Shown: positions 14,980 through 20,788 of the stretch, piece after piece | Position numbering within the stretch: the stretch's first letter is position 1 | How the letters are laid out: each line of letters begins with the position of its first letter | Source of the DNA: Lachnospiraceae bacterium | GTDB taxonomy: Bacteria; Bacillota; Clostridia; Lachnospirales; Lachnospiraceae | Length of the DNA stretch: 20,788 nt | Assembly: GCA_016293925.1 (NCBI GenBank) | Contig: JAEDCX010000040.1 | Coordinates: 1 to 20,788 of the forward strand | Direction: 5' to 3' | The notes under the pieces: generated by a model | Told to the model about the DNA's origin: nothing | Database searches by the model: none | Seen by the model: only the letters and a program-made list of their open reading frames with translations | Made by a program: the position numbers and the translations under genes

Positions 14980-14998
14980 TAGCATAGGAGGAAAAAAC

Positions 14999-16444
14999 AT
15001 GCGAAAGGGAATGAAACGGATTATCTTAGGGCTGGTTACCCTCGTGTTATGTCTGAGCTGTGTTGGCTGTGGTAAGAAAACTGTGGTTTTCGAAGAGGAG
15101 ATAGATTTGGGGCAGCCGGTTGATGGTGAAACAGATATGAATGACCCGGATCTGGGGGATGTTGTCCAGAATACATTTCGGTTTACAGCAGACTACGCAG
15201 GGGATGAGAAGGATTGCCCGGGTGCCATCTATAAGAAGGTTACCGTGGAGGATGCGAGAAAACAGGGTCGTTCCATTATTAAGCTGGACTTTCCCTATGA
15301 TGACGGTGTTGTTTCGAATGCTGTGAAACAGTATAACAGTATTCAGGATGACTACTATGTGGATATTCAGTTTATCAAGAATTACGATCCCTCTCGGAAG
15401 TTCAAACCCGGAATCGAGACCATTCCGGAGAAGGTGGATGCGTCAGATATTCTGTGGGCCTCATGCTATGATATAGACTATTCACTGTTGGACAAAGGAT
15501 ATCTGGTGGATCTGGCACCTTATATGGAGTTGTGCGGAATAACGGAAGAAAACTATTATTCCACTTATGCAGCATATGAGTCGAATGGGCATACCTATGG
15601 AATCGCCTATCAGATGAGTCCCCTTGAAGTATATGTTGATTCTTCTCTTATGCTGTTTACGGAAGACATTACAATGGATGACCTTCTGAACGCCCTGATT
15701 CAGAATCCGGGGAAAAATGGATTTTCCTACCGCTGGAAAGATCCGGCGGGGATCCTGTCCTTCTTCCTGAAGGGCTCCGAGACCATGTATGATATGATTG
15801 ACTGGGACAGACGGTGGTGTGACTTTGATACGGAGCTGTTTCGGAAGATTGTATGGGTAACGGTTCGGTATTGCAAAGACGGACAGGAGGGTTATGTCCC
15901 GATTCTGAATACCAGACCATTATATGACAGGAGGAGAGAGCCGGTTGATGCAGAACCTGACAAAAGTGTAAGTCTGCTGAATTATTGTTTTGAGAATGAG
16001 TGGTGTCCCTTTTTGGAGCAGGGTCTGACAGGTATTTTCCTGGTGAATGGGAACTCACAGTGTATAGAGGGTGCCTGGGATTTCCTTTCCTATCTGATGA
16101 GTAAGAGAGGACAGGACAGAAATGGTGCATCTGTCTATAGAAGTATTTGTCTGGACGATCTGAGATCCTCTGTAGGTGCAGTCATATATGATGAGGCTAT
16201 GAACGAATACACATTCACAGAGGAAAATGAAGCGATTGTGGAAGAATCCTTGGAGATAACCAGATACCTATACGACAAACACGATCCGGTCATTCGAATC
16301 ATGGCGGATGAAATAGAGGACTGGATGAAGAATCTGAAGGATTTTGAGACGTACGGAACCATTTCCTATGATGCAACCTACGGATTAATGCTGGAGAGGG
16401 TACAAAACAAAGCAAGAGATTATCTGAATTCTCTTACTCGGTAG
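14999..16444 (+). CDS. Extracellular solute-binding-type lipoprotein (orphan)
   Basis: A 481-aa lipoprotein that resembles family 1 extracellular solute-binding proteins of ABC sugar importers. The signal sequence is MRKGMKR then a hydrophobic stretch ending CVGCGKK; Cys24 is the likely lipidated residue, though Cys instead of Leu at -3 is unusual. The N-terminal lobe has VSNAVKQYNSIQDDYYVDIQ (about 102-121), and DASDILWAS leading to KGYLVDLAPYMEL is the usual substrate-binding-protein pattern. The start at 14999 follows AGGAGG; the longer in-frame start at 14900 runs inside protein B. No permease or ATPase gene is adjacent, so its partner or substrate is unknown. It may act as a surface binding or sensing protein. 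It ends 6 nt from the convergent lspA. Confidence 0.7.
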   Translation: MRKGMKRIILGLVTLVLCLSCVGCGKKTVVFEEEIDLGQPVDGETDMNDPDLGDVVQNTFRFTADYAGDEKDCPGAIYKKVTVEDARKQGRSIIKLDFPYDDGVVSNAVKQYNSIQDDYYVDIQFIKNYDPSRKFKPGIETIPEKVDASDILWASCYDIDYSLLDKGYLVDLAPYMELCGITEENYYSTYAAYESNGHTYGIAYQMSPLEVYVDSSLMLFTEDITMDDLLNALIQNPGKNGFSYRWKDPAGILSFFLKGSETMYDMIDWDRRWCDFDTELFRKIVWVTVRYCKDGQEGYVPILNTRPLYDRRREPVDAEPDKSVSLLNYCFENEWCPFLEQGLTGIFLVNGNSQCIEGAWDFLSYLMSKRGQDRNGASVYRSICLDDLRSSVGAVIYDEAMNEYTFTEENEAIVEESLEITRYLYDKHDPVIRIMADEIEDWMKNLKDFETYGTISYDATYGLMLERVQNKARDYLNSLTR

Positions 16445-16450
16445 GGTTGT

Positions 16451-16981
16451 CTATTTATTATCTTCTTTTTGCGCCACCTGATTCTTCAGATGGAAGAGGA
16501 AATCGATCTCCTCCTCTTTGTAGAAGAAAAACGCAAAGATGGCAAACAGGAATACTGCGATGCAGACATAACAGTCGGCTACGTTGAATACCGGGAAGTT
16601 GATGAGTTTGAAATACAGGAAATCAACCACATATCGGTTTGCGATCCGGTCAATCATGTTGCCGATGGCACCTGCCACAATCATGGCAAAGCAGATGCGA
16701 ATGGGAAGCATTCTCCTGTCGGACGGAATTGCGGCGTATTTATACAGGATGAAAACAAGTACCAGAACAGTGACGCATACCAGAGCCAGACCTTTCCCCT
16801 GGAAGGAGCTGAATGCGGCGCCGTGATTCTCGGTGTAAGAGAACTCAAACACACCGGGAATCAGTGGTACGGGTTTTTGTCCTTTTAATTTTGTGACAGC
16901 AATCATTTTCGTGAGCTGGTCCAGGAAGATCATCAGACCAATGCCACACAGGAAGAAAATCCAGTTCTTTATACGATTCAT
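16451..16981 (-). CDS. lspA: Lipoprotein signal peptidase (signal peptidase II)
   Basis: An integral membrane aspartyl protease that cuts signal peptides of diacylglyceryl-modified prolipoproteins. At 176 aa it is slightly long for LspA because of a charged C-terminal tail. Four hydrophobic helices are visible. Conserved segments are DQLTK (21-25), YTENHGAAFS (49-58), GNMIDR (107-112, catalytic Asp111) and FNVADCYV (132-139, catalytic Asp136). I chose the ATG at 16981 because AGGGG lies about 7 nt upstream; an in-frame ATG at 17014 adds 11 residues without homology. It follows the ABC-F gene after 54 nt on the same strand, so the two may share a transcript. It faces a lipoprotein gene, a natural substrate type. 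Confidence 0.93.
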   Translation of the reverse strand: MNRIKNWIFFLCGIGLMIFLDQLTKMIAVTKLKGQKPVPLIPGVFEFSYTENHGAAFSSFQGKGLALVCVTVLVLVFILYKYAAIPSDRRMLPIRICFAMIVAGAIGNMIDRIANRYVVDFLYFKLINFPVFNVADCYVCIAVFLFAIFAFFFYKEEEIDFLFHLKNQVAQKEDNK

Positions 16982-17035
16982 AGGAATCCCCTGCCTTTCT
17001 GATATCAGTATCACCTATTCATTACCGGATTATTT

Positions 17036-18592
17036 CTACAGAATCCGGGTGGTCCATTTGGTACAATCCCACACGTCCGTGGCGAGTCCTTCATAGAATT
17101 CCGGCTCGTGACATACCATAAGAATACTGCCCTTGTATGCCTTCAGGGCACGCTGCAATTCCTCTTTGGCATCCACGTCCAGATGGTTGGTGGGCTCGTC
17201 CAGCAGCAGAATGTTGGTCTGCTTGTTGATCAGTTTGCACAGGCGGACTTTGGCCTGCTCTCCACCGCTCAATACCTTAACCATACTCTCGATGTGCTTG
17301 GTCGTCAAGCCGCATTTCGCCAGAGCGGAGCGGACCTCATACTGGGTGTAGGAAGGGAATTCCGCCCAGATCTCATCGATACAGGTGCGGTTCACGGGAT
17401 GCAGAATCTCCTGTTCGAAATAACCGATCTCCAGATAGTCCCCCAGTTCTACGGAACCGGACAGAGAGGGGATCAGCCCCAGAATACTCTTCAAAAGCGT
17501 TGTCTTACCGATCCCGTTGGCACCGGTGAGGACGATCTTCTGATTGCGTTCCATGGACAGCGTCAACGGACTGGACAGTGGTTCGTCGTAGCCGATCACC
17601 AGATCTCTGGTCTGGAAAATGTAACGGCTTGGGGTTCTTGCTTCTTTGAAATGAAACTCCGGCTTCGGACGTTCGGCGGCAAGCTCGATCATGTCCATCT
17701 TGTCCAGTTTTTTCTGGCGGGACATGGCCATGTTGCGGGTTGCGACCCGCGCCTTGTTGCGGGCCACGAAATCCTTCAGGTCGGCAATCTCTTTCTGCTG
17801 TCTGTTATATGCGGCTTCCAGCTGGGATTTCTTCATCTCGTACACTTCCCGGAATTTATCATAGTCACCGACGTATCGGGTCAGCTGCTGGTTGTCCATA
17901 TGGTAGATTAAGTTGATGACGCTGTTCAGGAAAGGAATGTCGTGGGAAATCAGGATGAAAGCGTTTTCATAGTCATTCAGATACCGTTTCAGCCATTCGA
18001 TATGCTCCTGATCCAGATAATTGGTGGGCTCGTCCAGCAGCAGAATGTCAGGCTTCTCCAGCAGGAGTCTTCCCAGAAGAACCTTGGTACGCTGTCCGCC
18101 GCTCAGGTCGGTAACATCCCGGTCCAGTCCGATATCCAGGAGTCCCAGTGCCCGTGCAACCTCTTCTACTTTGGAGTCAATCATATAGAAGTCATGCAGG
18201 GTAAGCATATCCTGTATGGTTCCAAGCTCCTCCATGTATGCGTCCATCTGTTCTGCATCCGCATCGCCCATTCGTTCACAGATCTCGTTCATACGGGTCT
18301 CCATATCGAAGAGGAAATCAAAAGCGGAGGACAATACGTCCCGAACCGTTTGTCCGGCATGAAGCACGGTGTGCTGATCCAGATAGCCGACGCGGACATT
18401 TTTCGCCCATTCTATTTTACCCTCATCCGGCTGCATTTTGCCGGTGATGATATTCATGAAAGTGGATTTTCCCTCACCGTTGGCACCTACCAGTCCGATA
18501 TGTTCTCCTTTCAGCAAACGGAAAGAAACATCCCGGAAAATACCCCGGTCGCCAAAGCCGTGAGAGAGATGTTCAACATTTAATATACTCAT
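17036..18592 (-). CDS. yfmM: ABC-F family ATPase, YfmM type
   Basis: A soluble tandem ABC ATPase of the ABC-F group, which acts on the ribosome rather than in transport. The 518-aa product has Walker A GANGEGKS at 36-43, signature LSGGQ at 163-167 and Walker B LLLDEPTNYLD at 184-194. A charged interdomain linker (about 240-320) precedes the second cassette: GANGIGKT (357-364), LSGGE (441-445) and LLLDEPTNHLD (462-472). No membrane segments are present. The N-terminus MSILNVEHLSHGFGDRGIF and the length match my recollection of Bacillus YfmM, a housekeeping member. ABC-F antibiotic-resistance proteins look similar, but nothing here points to that role. AGGAG is 12 nt before the ATG, a rather long spacing. 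Confidence 0.88.
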   Translation of the reverse strand: MSILNVEHLSHGFGDRGIFRDVSFRLLKGEHIGLVGANGEGKSTFMNIITGKMQPDEGKIEWAKNVRVGYLDQHTVLHAGQTVRDVLSSAFDFLFDMETRMNEICERMGDADAEQMDAYMEELGTIQDMLTLHDFYMIDSKVEEVARALGLLDIGLDRDVTDLSGGQRTKVLLGRLLLEKPDILLLDEPTNYLDQEHIEWLKRYLNDYENAFILISHDIPFLNSVINLIYHMDNQQLTRYVGDYDKFREVYEMKKSQLEAAYNRQQKEIADLKDFVARNKARVATRNMAMSRQKKLDKMDMIELAAERPKPEFHFKEARTPSRYIFQTRDLVIGYDEPLSSPLTLSMERNQKIVLTGANGIGKTTLLKSILGLIPSLSGSVELGDYLEIGYFEQEILHPVNRTCIDEIWAEFPSYTQYEVRSALAKCGLTTKHIESMVKVLSGGEQAKVRLCKLINKQTNILLLDEPTNHLDVDAKEELQRALKAYKGSILMVCHEPEFYEGLATDVWDCTKWTTRIL

Positions 18593-18628
18593 GATGATGC
18601 AATACTCCTATTCGTACCTGTAAGCCCT

Positions 18629-18658
18629 ATCATATCATACTCTCCCGAGGAGTGACAA
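18629..18658 (-). promoter_or_regulatory. Candidate promoter of the ABC-F gene
   Basis: On the minus strand TTGTCA (18653-18658) and TATGAT (18629-18634) are 18 nt apart, each one mismatch from consensus. The start would fall about 30 nt before the ATG at 18592. Confidence 0.5.
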
Positions 18659-18670
18659 GAAAAGAAATGA

Positions 18671-18699
18671 TTGTGCACCGGACGGATTTGGGATATAGT
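18671..18699 (+). promoter_or_regulatory. Candidate promoter of the fumarase genes
   Basis: TTGTGC (18671-18676) and TATAGT (18694-18699) with a 17-nt spacer, about 70 nt before the fumarase alpha ATG. The -10 is good and the -35 half-matching. It is divergent from the ABC-F promoter. Confidence 0.4.
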
Positions 18700-18734
18700 A
18701 AATAACAGAATACAAAGACGACAGGGTAGCATTC

Positions 18735-18773
18735 ATGGAATATTTGGATAAGAACGAAGGATGGGAAGCATGA
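18735..18773 (+). CDS. Possible 12-residue upstream ORF coupled to the fumarase alpha gene
   Basis: ATG at 18735 opens MEYLDKNEGWEA and its TGA (18771-18773) overlaps the fumarase ATG as ATGA. AGGG lies 8 nt before the ATG. The arrangement is that of translational coupling or a short leader peptide. Such short frames occur by chance, so it is only a candidate. Confidence 0.25.
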   Translation: MEYLDKNEGWEA

Positions 18774-19612
18774 GAATAATTGAAGCGGAGAAGATCATTG
18801 ATACAGTGAAAGAGATGTGTATTGAGGCCAATCACTATCTGGCACCGGACATGGACGCAGCAATGCGTCGTGCATGCCAACAGGAGAAGGCGCCCCTGGG
18901 GAAGCAGATTCTGGAGCAGCTCGGGGAGAACCTGCGGATTGCGGGTGAGGATATGATTCCGATTTGTCAGGATACGGGAATGGCTGTTTTTTTCGTGGAA
19001 CTGGGACAGGACGTGCATGTGGAAGGCGGTTTGCTGACAGACGCCATTAACGAAGGCGTCCGCAGAGGATATGTGGATGGGTTCCTGCGCAAATCGGTGG
19101 TTCGGGATCCGATTTATCGGGAGAATACGAAGGATAATACCCCTGCGGTAATTCATTATGACATCGTTCCCGGTGACAAAATCAGACTTACCATCGCGCC
19201 GAAAGGATTCGGAAGCGAGAACATGAGCCGGGTGTTCATGCTGAAACCCGCGGACGGTATCGAAGGAGTGAAAAAAGCAATACTGACGGCAGTCCGGGAT
19301 GCAGGTCCGAATGCATGTCCGCCTATGGTAGTCGGTGTGGGGATCGGCGGTACTTTTGAGAAATGTGCTCTTTTATCCAAAAAAGCATTGACCCGGCCCG
19401 TGAATCAGCGGTCTGAGATTCCTTATGTGGCAGAGCTGGAAGAGGAGATGCTGGAGAAGATTAACAGGACGGGCATCGGACCGGGAGGACTGGGCGGTAC
19501 AACGACTGCCCTTGCGGTGAATATTAACACCTATCCCACCCACATTGCAGGTCTTCCGGTAGCCGTCAATATCTGTTGTCATGTGAACAGACACTGTGTG
19601 AGAGAACTGTAA
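18770..19612 (+). CDS. fumA: Class I (Fe-S) fumarate hydratase, alpha subunit
   Basis: The catalytic Fe-S subunit of an oxygen-sensitive hydro-lyase that interconverts fumarate and L-malate (fumarate/tartrate dehydratase family). The 280-aa product has the three cluster-ligand cysteine regions: PICQDTG (Cys66), NACPPM (Cys183) and VNICCHV (Cys269 or Cys270). Other family segments are PKGFGSEN (144-151), GVGIGGTFEK (189-198) and GPGGLGGTTTAL (237-248). I chose the ATG at 18770; an ATG three codons earlier has its purine tract too close. Tartrate dehydratase (TtdA) is the main alternative, but no tartrate genes are near. The symbol is by family; the beta half is a separate gene 142 nt downstream. 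Confidence 0.88.
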   Translation: MRIIEAEKIIDTVKEMCIEANHYLAPDMDAAMRRACQQEKAPLGKQILEQLGENLRIAGEDMIPICQDTGMAVFFVELGQDVHVEGGLLTDAINEGVRRGYVDGFLRKSVVRDPIYRENTKDNTPAVIHYDIVPGDKIRLTIAPKGFGSENMSRVFMLKPADGIEGVKKAILTAVRDAGPNACPPMVVGVGIGGTFEKCALLSKKALTRPVNQRSEIPYVAELEEEMLEKINRTGIGPGGLGGTTTALAVNINTYPTHIAGLPVAVNICCHVNRHCVREL

Positions 19613-19637
19613 CAGAAAGCCGTTTCTTCTATATAAT
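19609..19637 (+). promoter_or_regulatory. Possible internal promoter before the fumarase beta gene
   Basis: A perfect TATAAT (19632-19637) lies inside a 15-nt inverted repeat (CTATATA-A-TATATAG, 19629-19643). GTAACA (19609-19614), 17 nt upstream, matches the -35 consensus at 4 of 6 positions. It could give the beta gene its own transcript. AT-rich palindromes often contain such boxes by chance. Confidence 0.3.
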
Positions 19638-19654
19638 ATATAGATATTGTTGTT

Positions 19655-19731
19655 TGTGGTTGAAGACCACACAAAATATGGATGAATATCCGAGAACGGA
19701 CAGAAACAGACTCCCGGAAGTATATCCGGGA
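19655..19731 (+). promoter_or_regulatory. Three successive hairpins in the fumarase alpha-beta gap
   Basis: TGTGGT/ACCACA (19655-19671, loop TGAAG), TCCG/CGGA (19689-19700, loop AGAA) and TCCCGGA/TCCGGGA (19712-19731, 6-nt loop) follow one another, ending 11 nt before the ribosome site of the beta gene. No T run follows, so they are not terminators. They may set the relative expression or processing of the two subunits. The hairpins are seen; the function is inferred. Confidence 0.4.
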
Positions 19732-19754
19732 ATCGGAAAAAAGAGGAAGTGATT

Positions 19755-20318
19755 ATGATGGATTTACATATTCAGGCACCGATATCAGACGAGGATGCAA
19801 AGAAGCTGCGTGCGGGTGATTATGTGTATATCACCGGAACAATTTATACCGCAAGGGACGCCGCCCACAAGAGGATGGATGAAGCGCTGGACGCAGGGGA
19901 GACGCTTCCGCTGGTACTCGAACATAACATCATCTATTATATGGGACCGTCTCCCGCAAGAGAGGGCAGACCCATCGGATCCGCAGGTCCCACAACCGCA
20001 TCCCGCATGGACAAATATGCACCGAGACTCCTGGATCTGGGATTGAAGGGCATGATTGGAAAAGGGAAACGTTCCGAGGCGGTTCGGGATGCGATTGTCC
20101 GAAACGGTGCCGTCTATTTTGCCGCTGTCGGTGGTGCCGGCGCCCTGCTGAGCAAATCCATCGTCTCCAGCGAAGTGATTGCGTATGACGATCTGGGTAC
20201 AGAAGCCATCCGCAGACTGCAGGTGGAGAATTTCCCTGTTATTGTCGTTATCGATTCCTGCGGGAATAATCTGTACGAAACCGCAATTACGGAATATTGT
20301 ACGGAGAATGCAGAGTAA
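19755..20318 (+). CDS. fumB: Class I (Fe-S) fumarate hydratase, beta subunit
   Basis: The partner of the alpha subunit, corresponding to the C-terminal domain of single-chain class I fumarases. The 187-aa product contains MGPSPAREGRPIGSAGPTT (63-81), SRMDKY (83-88), MIGKGKRSE (100-108) and AAVGGAGALLSK (123-134), all typical of the beta region of the Fe-S hydro-lyase family. The start at 19755 has GAGG 8 nt upstream; a GTG two codons earlier in frame is too close to that site. Alpha and beta subunits are expected to form a dimer of heterodimers with the active site at their interface. The tartrate dehydratase beta subunit is the alternative. The symbol is only by family; E. coli fumB is a different, fused protein. 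Confidence 0.87.
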   Translation: MMDLHIQAPISDEDAKKLRAGDYVYITGTIYTARDAAHKRMDEALDAGETLPLVLEHNIIYYMGPSPAREGRPIGSAGPTTASRMDKYAPRLLDLGLKGMIGKGKRSEAVRDAIVRNGAVYFAAVGGAGALLSKSIVSSEVIAYDDLGTEAIRRLQVENFPVIVVIDSCGNNLYETAITEYCTENAE

Positions 20319-20342
20319 CGGTTCGCACAATCTTCTGCAAAA

Positions 20343-20368
20343 AAGCAATTGACAAAGAAGAATTGCTT
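20343..20368. repeat. Inverted repeat over the tRNA promoter (minus-strand terminator-like)
   Basis: AAGCAATT (20343-20350) and AATTGCTT (20361-20368) are perfect 8-bp inverted copies with a 10-nt spacer, covering the -35 box of the tRNA promoter. Read on the minus strand the stem is followed by a T run, so it could end leftward transcription. No minus-strand gene to the right is visible in the window. Confidence 0.35.
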
Positions 20369-20377
20369 ATGTATAAT
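20349..20377 (+). promoter_or_regulatory. Consensus promoter of tRNA-Ser
   Basis: A perfect TTGACA (20349-20354) and a perfect TATAAT (20372-20377) with an ideal 17-nt spacer. The tRNA begins 86 nt after the -10 box. A full-consensus promoter fits a stable RNA gene. Confidence 0.85.
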
Positions 20378-20463
20378 AACTTTTGCGTCACGAAATAGTG
20401 GGTAGTGAACACTGGCTGTGATGTGCAGTTTCATATTGGTAGAGGAATGCGTCAGTTACTTAT

Positions 20464-20551
20464 GGAGAAATACTCAAGAGGCTGAAGAGGCGCCCCTGCT
20501 AAGGGTGTAGGTCGGGCAACCGGCGCGAGGGTTCAAATCCCTCTTTCTCCG
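20464..20551 (+). tRNA. tRNA-Ser (anticodon GCT)
   Basis: An 88-nt class II tRNA. The acceptor stem GGAGAAA (20464-20470) pairs perfectly with TTTCTCC (20544-20550), and the discriminator is G20551. The anticodon stem is CGCCC/GGGTG (20491-20495, 20503-20507) with loop CTGCTAA, giving anticodon GCT (20498-20500), which reads AGC/AGU serine codons. A long variable arm typical of serine tRNAs follows. The T arm is GAGGG-TTCAAAT-CCCTC. The 3' CCA is not encoded. Confidence 0.96.
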
Positions 20552-20584
20552 TTTTCTACCGGTTGGATCAGTTTCATTCAAGAG

Positions 20585-20627
20585 ACGAAATGGAAGGGCT
20601 TCCAATAGTCGGCTGTTTCGTTATTTT
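20585..20627 (+). terminator. Terminator-like hairpin after tRNA-Ser
   Basis: ACGAAA (20585-20590) pairs with TTTCGT (20616-20621), and an inner hairpin TGGAAG-GG-CTTCCA (20591-20604) is stacked on its left arm. TATTTTT follows. It lies 34 nt after the tRNA and separates it from the next promoter. The outer stem is AT-rich and short, so efficiency is uncertain. Confidence 0.5.
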
Positions 20628-20678
20628 TATGCAGGATGAATCGTTTTCCATTCCGGAAGAAAAATTTTAAAAAAAGTC

Positions 20679-20707
20679 TTGACTTATGAATTTCGACATG
20701 CTAATAT
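20679..20707 (+). promoter_or_regulatory. Strong promoter, probably of a ribosomal RNA operon
   Basis: TTGACT (20679-20684) and TAATAT (20702-20707) with a 17-nt spacer, preceded by an A-rich tract (20659-20676) like an UP element. Downstream (20708-20788) there is no ribosome site or open frame. The leader contains ACCTTGAAAA and a TGTTCC/GGAACA hairpin (20766-20780), features I associate with Firmicute rRNA leaders. The 16S gene itself would begin beyond the right edge, so the rRNA assignment is inference. Confidence 0.55.
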
Positions 20708-20788
20708 CTATTCGTTGCGTGTCTGACGAATAAGTGACACAAGACAATGAACCTTGAAAATCATTTGTTCCAAAGGAACAGATAAACA

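Noticed and set aside
14900..14998. Longer start for the lipoprotein gene at 14900
   Set aside because: It overlaps the small secreted-protein gene and would bury the signal peptide. The ATG at 14999 has AGGAGG and a direct lipoprotein signal.
17108..17911. A 267-codon plus-strand frame opposite the ABC-F gene
   Set aside because: Antisense to conserved ABC motifs; its residues simply mirror the opposite strand and show no motif of their own.
17036..18592. Antibiotic-resistance ABC-F protein
   Set aside because: The sequence fits the housekeeping YfmM type; no macrolide, lincosamide or streptogramin resistance context, and no leader peptide attenuator, is visible.
1..20788. CRISPR arrays, insertion sequences or prophage genes
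   Set aside because: No regularly spaced direct repeats, transposase or integrase motifs, or phage structural genes were found on either strand.

Overview
The window looks like a chromosomal segment from a Clostridia-type Firmicute, most likely a Lachnospiraceae-like gut anaerobe. Reasons: strong AGGAGG-type ribosome binding sites, TTGACA/TATAAT promoters, a two-subunit oxygen-sensitive class I fumarase, a YfmM-type ABC-F protein, a Peptidase S11 carboxypeptidase with a C-terminal membrane anchor, and an Mrp/Mbh-like cation antiporter operon. No phage, transposase or CRISPR array is visible. The taxonomic call is inference from gene content, because no 16S sequence is present.

Layout. (1) 1-1606: the tail of an unidentified gene, then a xylulokinase and a hairpin terminator. 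(2) 1643-3211, minus: a membrane-anchored D-Ala-D-Ala carboxypeptidase, divergent from trmB. (3) 3345-13932: trmB, thioredoxin and then ten tightly packed membrane genes (mnhE, F, G, an MbhD-like gene, an MbhE-MnhB fusion, mnhC and four NuoL/M/N-type antiporter subunits), ending in a clean terminator. (4) 13933-14173: no protein gene, but several nested inverted repeats ending in a T run. (5) 14174-14979: an AT-rich patch with two divergent, gaplessly alignable small secreted Cys/His proteins. (6) 14999-16444: an orphan solute-binding-type lipoprotein. (7) 16451-18592, minus: yfmM-type ABC-F and lspA. (8) 18735-20318: class I fumarase alpha and beta genes, separated by a structured 142-nt gap. 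(9) 20349-20788: tRNA-Ser(GCT), a terminator-like hairpin and a strong promoter with a leader typical of a ribosomal RNA operon running off the right edge.

How it works together. The main feature is the membrane operon. Its order (E, F, G, MbhD, MbhE/B, C, D-like) matches the ion-translocating half of membrane-bound hydrogenase/Mrp complexes. It then adds three more antiporter-type subunits and carries no hydrogenase, NuoH-like or ferredoxin-binding gene here. All four large subunits keep the Glu and Lys residues used for ion translocation. It is therefore either an enlarged Mrp-like Na+/H+ antiporter or the membrane module of a larger complex whose redox part lies elsewhere. The second point of interest is the pair of divergent small secreted proteins with eight conserved Cys/His positions and an inverted-repeat-bearing promoter between them; one is followed by the lipoprotein.
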